Positions 7,144 to 10,615 of a DNA stretch of 10,615 nucleotides are shown here, in pieces; within the stretch, counting starts at the first letter, position 1, and each line of letters begins with the position of its first letter. The position numbers were made by a program, and so were the translations under genes. The notes under the pieces are model-generated. The model ran no database searches and was not told the origin of the DNA. It worked only from the letters and a program-made list of their open reading frames with translations. This stretch comes from Candidatus Borrarchaeota archaeon (GTDB lineage Archaea > Asgardarchaeota > Sifarchaeia > Borrarchaeales > Borrarchaeaceae): the NCBI GenBank assembly GCA_016840645.1, contig JAEORY010000098.1, positions 1 to 10,615 on the forward strand, written 5' to 3'.

Positions 7144-7956
7144 CTAAAACATAACAAACCGACTTAGTCTTTCTAATTTTTGATAGAAAGGTTCGCGTTC
7201 TCTTAATCTAATAATTTGAGCATACTTATCAGAAAGAGCAACAGACAAACTATCTCCTTCCTTTATTTCAAGATGTACCATATGATCGTACTCTAAATAG
7301 CCCCTATTTTTTGTTACTTTGACAAAAAATCTATCGCTTGTAACTATTGGTGGTACACGAGCCGAGATAGGAGCTATTACCATTACGTCTCCTTTATGAA
7401 CGATAGGACCATAAACATTGAAGTTATAAGCGGTTGATCCCACCGGCGTTGCAAAAATTAATCCATCAGCTTTTACATCGCGGGGATAAAATCTTTCAGT
7501 TTTGCCTTCGTTCTTAACATAGAGACCGAAATGTAAACTTGAGGGACAATCGCCTCTGAAGAGCCGAACTTCATTCAATGCGTAGTGTTTTTTCCCTTTA
7601 AATTCAAATTCTATTTTACGATATTCTTCGATGGTATGACCTTGAAGAAGTTGTTCTAAGGCAAGGTTCATGTCCTGTACTCTAAAGTCGGCATAAAATC
7701 CTAAACTTTTTTCTGATCTCCCTCCAATTGGAAGTACAGGTCCATCGAATTCACTAACCGCTTTTAAAAGTGTACCATCACCGCCAACTGAAATACAAAT
7801 ATCAGCATTTGTATCCACTACATCAAATAGCTGATATACTTTCTCTAATTCTGGATAATTCTTTTTAATCACGAGCTTAACTTTTTTTATATCTTGGAGA
7901 CGCTGAATGTCATCTATCGCGCGGGAAGCCACTCTTCTTGAAGAGTGGTAGTTCAT
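7144..7956 (-). CDS. nadK: NAD(+) kinase
   Basis: The 270-aa protein has all key NAD kinase motifs: GGDGT at 58-62 (catalytic Asp60); SLGFY (84-88) in place of the usual GxLGF; ALNEV at 126-130; and DGLIFATPVGSTAYN at 164-178. The region APISARVPPIV (195-205) replaces the common SPRSL-type segment. It phosphorylates NAD (and perhaps NADH) at the 2' position using ATP or polyphosphate, supplying NADP in the cytosol. The length is normal for an archaeal enzyme. The ATG at 7956 follows GAGGTGA by 4 bases. It lies 51 bases behind the zinc-ribbon gene on the same strand and is probably cotranscribed with it. It stops at TAG. Confidence 0.92.
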   Translation of the reverse strand: MNYHSSRRVASRAIDDIQRLQDIKKVKLVIKKNYPELEKVYQLFDVVDTNADICISVGGDGTLLKAVSEFDGPVLPIGGRSEKSLGFYADFRVQDMNLALEQLLQGHTIEEYRKIEFEFKGKKHYALNEVRLFRGDCPSSLHFGLYVKNEGKTERFYPRDVKADGLIFATPVGSTAYNFNVYGPIVHKGDVMVIAPISARVPPIVTSDRFFVKVTKNRGYLEYDHMVHLEIKEGDSLSVALSDKYAQIIRLREREPFYQKLERLSRFVMF

Positions 7957-8007
7957 AGAATCACCTCAAGAAATCCACTCACCTAAGTTATGGACGGTTC
8001 ACCCTAT

Positions 8008-8940
8008 TTAATCATCCTCTTTAGACTCTTTCCAATATTTTTCACCATAAAAGGATTCGCATTTTGGAACGACCATGTCAACGACATAATAATGGTCAGC
8101 CTTTCTGAATATATCGTTAAAGAAGTCCACATAGGGACTTTTACAGTACGGACAAAGGCAGTTTGCCAAATACTTGAATTGACCTCCACAAGTACATGGA
8201 ACAAATTGATCTTCAATTAACTGATAATTCTCAAGATTAAGCTGAATTTCATAATCTGAGAACTCATAAGGTTGACTAAAAGGTGAAATTCTCTTTACAG
8301 AAAGCGTATCTAGTAATCTGTTATACTTTTGATCAAATAAGGAAACAGCAAGATAATTTGTACACCGATCACAGTAGTAATAATCTACATCTGAAAAGCC
8401 TACGTGAAACATCTGAAACATAAAGAATTTGCCACATGAATCACATTGACTGATAAATCGATTATAAGATGGCGTTACTCTTCCCGACATCACAAAACCA
8501 CGTTCAAAGACCGTAGCACCTTTCTGAACCTCTATCACAATATCATTCTTTTCAGAAGGTATCTGGAAGCTATCAAATCTATATATGATATTTGAATAAC
8601 TAATTTCCTGGTCTAATTCAACTTCTATTATAGCTAGGAATACGAAACGATATATATTGATATCAAGAAAAATGCTGAAGGTTTTGCCAGCTAAATCTTC
8701 CATGTTTTGAAGGAAAAACTCATATCGTTTGATTAACACTTCTTTTCCTAATTTATGAGACATAAAATCGAGATAAAGTCTATTTTCATGATAATCTTCG
8801 TCAACTTTATATTGGATCGATTCTGAAATACTTAAAGGAGTTGTACTCTCAAACGCGAGGCAAATTTTATTGTTTATTTTTAGTGAAATTGTTTTATCTA
8901 AAAACACATTTTCTTCATTCGAATTTAATTCATCTTGCAT
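8008..8940 (-). CDS. Protein with two zinc ribbons upstream of NAD kinase
   Basis: I do not recognise the 310-aa protein as a known family. Residues 1-155 look like a mostly beta domain. A first zinc ribbon is at Cys166, Cys169, Cys190 and Cys193 (CDSC and CDRC). A second is at Cys249, Cys251, Cys263 and Cys266 (CTCG and CPYC), with an extra Cys261. The second has the same spacing and CTCG start as the ribbon of the winged-helix protein at 5040-5606. Aromatic residues, especially Tyr and Phe, are frequent. There is no membrane segment. It may bind nucleic acid or a protein partner. The ATG at 8940 follows GAGGTGA by 5 bases, and the gene heads a transcript that includes nadK. Confidence 0.75.
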   Translation of the reverse strand: MQDELNSNEENVFLDKTISLKINNKICLAFESTTPLSISESIQYKVDEDYHENRLYLDFMSHKLGKEVLIKRYEFFLQNMEDLAGKTFSIFLDINIYRFVFLAIIEVELDQEISYSNIIYRFDSFQIPSEKNDIVIEVQKGATVFERGFVMSGRVTPSYNRFISQCDSCGKFFMFQMFHVGFSDVDYYYCDRCTNYLAVSLFDQKYNRLLDTLSVKRISPFSQPYEFSDYEIQLNLENYQLIEDQFVPCTCGGQFKYLANCLCPYCKSPYVDFFNDIFRKADHYYVVDMVVPKCESFYGEKYWKESKEDD

Positions 8941-8963
8941 TTACATCACCTCATTACTGCTCC

Positions 8964-9008
8964 GCCTCAAGGAAGCCCCGACCTTTCAGGCTGGGGAGGA
9001 ATTGAGGC
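8964..9008 (-). promoter_or_regulatory. Long hairpin in the leader of the zinc-ribbon/nadK operon, or IS605-type end
   Basis: GCCTCAA (8964-8970) and TTGAGGC (9002-9008) form a perfect 7-bp outer stem. Inside, CCCC (8976-8979)/GGGG (8993-8996) and CCT/AGG pair around a small loop. On the minus strand it lies between the inferred start site (about 9015) and the GAGGTGA ribosome binding site. The upstream arm CCTCA could instead pair with TGAGG of that site (8949-8953), which would hide it. On the plus strand, GGAAGCCCCGACCTTTCAGG resembles the right-end hairpins of IS605/tnpB elements, so it could be a remnant of one. Confidence 0.4.
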
Positions 9009-9039
9009 ATTGTTTCACTTATACCGGAGTCTCTCTCTT

Positions 9040-9047
9040 TTTAAATA
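9040..9047. promoter_or_regulatory. TATA region usable in both directions
   Basis: TTTAAATA on the plus strand lies about 25 bases ahead of the GC-rich RNA candidate that begins near 9070. The same AT core (9037-9050) reads ATATTTAAAAAG on the minus strand and is correctly placed for a start near 9015 for the zinc-ribbon/nadK operon. Which direction is active is not visible. Confidence 0.45.
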
Positions 9048-9069
9048 TGTGTTTCGGCATATAGGTACG

Positions 9070-9292
9070 TGGTCTCAAGGCACACCTCTCAGAGAAGTGG
9101 AAACGGTTAATGACCGCAAGGTAGGTGAAGGAGTACACTATAGAGCCCGACTCTAGATGAGGATTACTGGGCTGGGTTGCTGTAAACACGCCCATGATAT
9201 AGCGTATGATGACGTTGAAACTCTTCTGCAGGGAAGAGGACTGAAACTAAGTGCAGCTACAAGCCTCACTGTTTCAGCGTGAGGTAGTTTAC
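9070..9292 (+). ncRNA. Candidate structured RNA, omega-RNA-like solo element of IS605/tnpB type
   Basis: The stretch is visibly richer in G and C than its surroundings and lacks a convincing gene. Helices in order: CACCT (9083-9087)/AGGTG (9123-9127) enclosing CGGT-taatg-ACCG (9104-9116); TAGAG-cccga-CTCTA (9141-9155); TGGGC (9168-9172)/GCCCA (9190-9194); CTCTTC-tgcagg-GAAGAG (9221-9238); CCTCAC (9264-9269)/GTGAGG (9279-9284). CTGAAAC (9241-9247) pairs perfectly with GTTTCAG (9271-9277) inside the last loop, giving a pseudoknot. CTGCA (9226-9230) can pair with TGCAG (9252-9256). The end GGTAGTTTAC (9283-9292) matches GGTAGTTCAC at the right end of the tnpB element on the other strand. A TnpB guide RNA without its own tnpB is the best reading, and bases after 9292 would be its guide. 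Boundaries are approximate; a 41-codon frame at 9157-9282 may be a tnpB relic. Confidence 0.45.
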
Positions 9293-9363
9293 CTAAAAAT
9301 ACTATGCTTATAGATATTAATCTGGGCTTTCATTTAGGTGATTTTTGCAACTGCGGAAAAATC

Positions 9364-9382
9364 TCAGGCTTTTTTTGCCTGA
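9364..9382. terminator. Hairpin TCAGGC/GCCTGA with T-rich flanks
   Basis: TCAGGC (9364-9369) and GCCTGA (9377-9382) enclose seven T. A T-rich tract follows on the plus strand, and GATTTTT follows on the minus strand. It lies about 65 bases beyond the stop of the Roadblock gene and about 70 bases beyond the RNA candidate, so it could end either transcript. The rest of 9293-9445 shows no gene. Confidence 0.45.
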
Positions 9383-9445
9383 TTTCTCCTTTTCTTAATT
9401 GACTTAAAACAATTCAAATTCCAAACAAAAAGCTTTCATACCTTA

Positions 9446-9874
9446 TTATTCGTCATAAGGCGTTCGTAAAGAAATCAAATATCTACGGATCTTTGTAGCG
9501 ACTCTTTCCATCGTATCTAGAGCCACACCAAGCATATAAGTACGAAGTCTGACCTGACGTTCTTGTTTCGGTTTTGGAATGTAACAGCAAAGCATTATTT
9601 CATCAATAATATCACGGATAAGCACAGTTCCTTTGCTACTTTCAATTATTGAGGTTTGATGATAACCTGCATGTAATTCTTCTATTGCCTTATTCGCTGT
9701 CGCATGAATAACAGCTGCTAGAGGAGTAAGTAGATCAATATCAGGTGCATTTTCCGCATTGATTGAATATGCTATAGCAAATCCCTCTTTGGTGCATAAA
9801 ACACTGATTGCAATTTCAGAGGATTCATCTATTTCTGAAAGAACTTGCATAAGTGCTTTATCTCGAACAAGCAA
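9446..9874 (-). CDS. Roadblock/LC7 domain protein
   Basis: The 142-aa protein has the Roadblock/LC7 pattern: a beta strand with a turn (AISVLCTKEGFAIAYS), a helix with Ala-rich ATANKAIEEL, then a strand pair SIIESSKGTVLIRDI and IMLCCY. A basic C-terminal helix (about 105-135) extends beyond the domain. Roadblock proteins dimerise and act with small GTPases or motors, and they are abundant in Asgard archaea and present in other prokaryotes. No GTPase gene is within this window. The start is uncertain. TTG at 9874 and ATG at 9850 are possible; neither has a strong ribosome binding site. The frame is open back to a TAA at 9929-9931. A minus-strand TATA-like CTTTATTTAA (9951-9960) predicts transcription from about 9925-9930. 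Confidence 0.8.
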   Translation of the reverse strand: MLVRDKALMQVLSEIDESSEIAISVLCTKEGFAIAYSINAENAPDIDLLTPLAAVIHATANKAIEELHAGYHQTSIIESSKGTVLIRDIIDEIMLCCYIPKPKQERQVRLRTYMLGVALDTMERVATKIRRYLISLRTPYDE

Positions 9875-9950
9875 AATAGCATCAACACCAGTGTTGCAAT
9901 AGACTGAAATTTCATACTTGAGTGCTCGTTATCAAATCTTTCCAATGATG

Positions 9951-9960
9951 TTAAATAAAG
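9951..9960 (-). promoter_or_regulatory. TATA-like box of the Roadblock gene
   Basis: The minus strand reads CTTTATTTAA. It predicts a start near 9925-9930 and a leader of about 50 bases to the TTG at 9874. It lies outside the tnpB element, whose right end is at 10010. Confidence 0.35.
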
Positions 9961-10009
9961 TTTGTGAAGAAATGTTACGGCAAAATAGCTTTATTGCCAA
10001 CAAAGTTTT

Positions 10010-10200
10010 GTGAACTACCACACTACAAGTAGGGTGGCTTCCTGAATCATCCATTCCCCAGCGGGATATGTCAAACAGGCTCAACGGGCAGTCCCTGCCC
10101 TGATAATGATGATGATGACAGTGATTCCAAATAGTAGGTTGATCGGCTTAAAATCGTGATGGCTGAATTATGATCTCTCGCTAACACCAGTCCACAGTAA
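10010..10200 (-). ncRNA. Probable omega RNA (TnpB guide RNA) overlapping the tnpB 3' end
   Basis: In known tnpB elements the guide RNA comes from the 3' end of tnpB and the right end. Here the stretch folds well: GGGCAG-tcc-CTGCCC (10086-10100), TCCC/GGGA (10055-10066) and the terminal CCAC-CTAC/GTAG-GTGG hairpin with one mismatch (10018-10037). The 5' boundary is a guess. Confidence 0.45.
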
Positions 10201-10615
10201 GGGCAACTGTGGATTCGGGTTGCCAATGTTTTCGGTACAAGCTTCCCACACCTACTACACAGTTGTGTGGTGTTATAGGCGCTCACATATTCTACGAAAG
10301 TACCAGCTTCCTCCGCTTTGTACTCTGTAAAATACATGAGTTGTCCCCAGCCGGCGTCACTAATCGACTTGGCGAGACGATGGTTTTTAACCATGTTGGT
10401 GATTTGTAAGTTCTCATACACAATCAGGTCATAATTATCGACCAGTTGCCGACTGAGCTTGTGATGAAAGTCCTTGCGCTGATTTCGTACCTTTCGGTGC
10501 ACCTGTGCTAACTTTTTGTTCTGCTTGTAGCAGTTATGTGAACCCTTCTGCTTCCTGTCTTTCCTTCGCTGCACTTTGGCTACTTTCTTCTCCGAGTTTC
10601 TCAACCAGCGGGGGT
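10071..10615 (-). CDS. tnpB: TnpB RNA-guided nuclease, C-terminal part (N-terminus outside window)
   Basis: The frame is open from the right edge to TGA, about 181 residues. The sequence begins PRWLRNSEKKVAKVQRR and continues with the basic helical region of TnpB. DLIVYENLQI carries the RuvC-II glutamate. HRLAKSISDAGWGQ and YKAEEAG are typical conserved blocks. A zinc ribbon follows (CSRC and CPYC). LARDHNSAITIL carries the third RuvC aspartate; the preceding residue pair is AR instead of the usual DR. The product ends GQGLPVEPV, a common OrfB ending. The first RuvC aspartate lies outside the window, so activity cannot be judged, but nothing visible is broken. A TTG at 10604 is not the true start, since homology continues upstream. 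Confidence 0.93.
   Translation of the reverse strand, partial: PRWLRNSEKKVAKVQRRKDRKQKGSHNCYKQNKKLAQVHRKVRNQRKDFHHKLSRQLVDNYDLIVYENLQITNMVKNHRLAKSISDAGWGQLMYFTEYKAEEAGTFVEYVSAYNTTQLCSRCGKLVPKTLATRIHSCPYCGLVLARDHNSAITILSRSTYYLESLSSSSLSGQGLPVEPV

Larger units (their letters stand above)
10010..10615 (-). mobile_element. IS605-family tnpB element, right-end part (cut by window edge)
   Basis: On the minus strand tnpB is followed by AGGAAGCCACCC, a hairpin, and GGTAGTTCAC ending at 10010. This order is typical of IS200/IS605 right ends. The left end lies beyond the window, so it is unknown whether a tnpA transposase is present. The host sequence just past 10010 (minus strand, AAAACTTTGTTGGCAA) would be the guide segment of the element's RNA. 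Confidence 0.75.

Noticed and set aside
8935..9156. 73-aa plus-strand ORF over the leader hairpin and RNA candidate
   Set aside because: There is no ribosome binding site or protein pattern. The bases are better explained by hairpins and the TATA region.
9157..9282. 41-codon ORF inside the RNA candidate as a real small protein
   Set aside because: There is no ribosome binding site, and the frame runs through all of the late hairpins. At most it is a decayed tnpB 3' end.
9130..9292. tRNA, SRP RNA or RNase P RNA
   Set aside because: There is no T-loop GGTTC motif or cloverleaf. I could not find the SRP GGAAG/GCAGC loop or RNase P conserved blocks in a consistent order.
10602..10604. TTG at 10604 as the tnpB start
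   Set aside because: TnpB-like sequence (PRW) continues in frame to the window edge, and the essential N-terminal half of the protein would be missing.
1..10615. CRISPR array or regularly spaced repeats
   Set aside because: No direct repeat of 20 or more bases recurs at regular spacing, and no cas-like gene is present. The tnpB gene is of the IS605 type.

Overview
The window looks archaeal. Intergenic regions carry TTTATATA/TTTAAATA-type TATA boxes about 25 bases ahead of inferred starts. Several genes have strong GAGGTGA or GGAGG ribosome binding sites, and one gene looks leaderless. Coding content includes an NAD kinase, several zinc-ribbon proteins, a Roadblock/LC7 protein and an IS605-type TnpB. 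With AT-rich DNA and a stand-alone Roadblock gene, an Asgard (Promethearchaeota) or related archaeon is my best guess, but the sequence does not prove it.

Layout. 2-115: tail of an unrecognised gene (+). 222-986 (-): QueG-like double 4Fe-4S protein, divergent from a small two-helix membrane protein with a zinc ribbon (1172-1549, +); palindromes lie between them. 1711-3282 (+): PaaK/CapK-like acyl-adenylate ligase behind a long inverted repeat that covers its TATA box. 5606 down to 3313 (-): tight operon of a winged-helix/zinc-ribbon protein, a 76-aa ORF and a 493-aa two-helix membrane protein. The last two share a frame and are separated by one TAG. 5801-6373 (+): secreted protein that appears to start at CTG. 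6567-7058 (+): possible member of the L-2-amino-thiazoline-4-carboxylate hydrolase-like family. 8940 down to 7144 (-): zinc-ribbon protein plus NAD kinase, behind a structured leader. 8941-9445: noncoding stretch with a shared TATA region and, on the + strand, a compact pseudoknotted RNA candidate ending like an IS605 right end. 9446-9874 (-): Roadblock protein. 10010-10615 (-): C-terminal part of TnpB with its right end, cut by the window edge.

The genes do not form one pathway. The most interesting signals are the 9070-9292 RNA candidate (probably an omega-RNA-like solo element derived from IS605), the TAG-split membrane protein operon and the CTG start. I found no CRISPR array, tRNA or rRNA.
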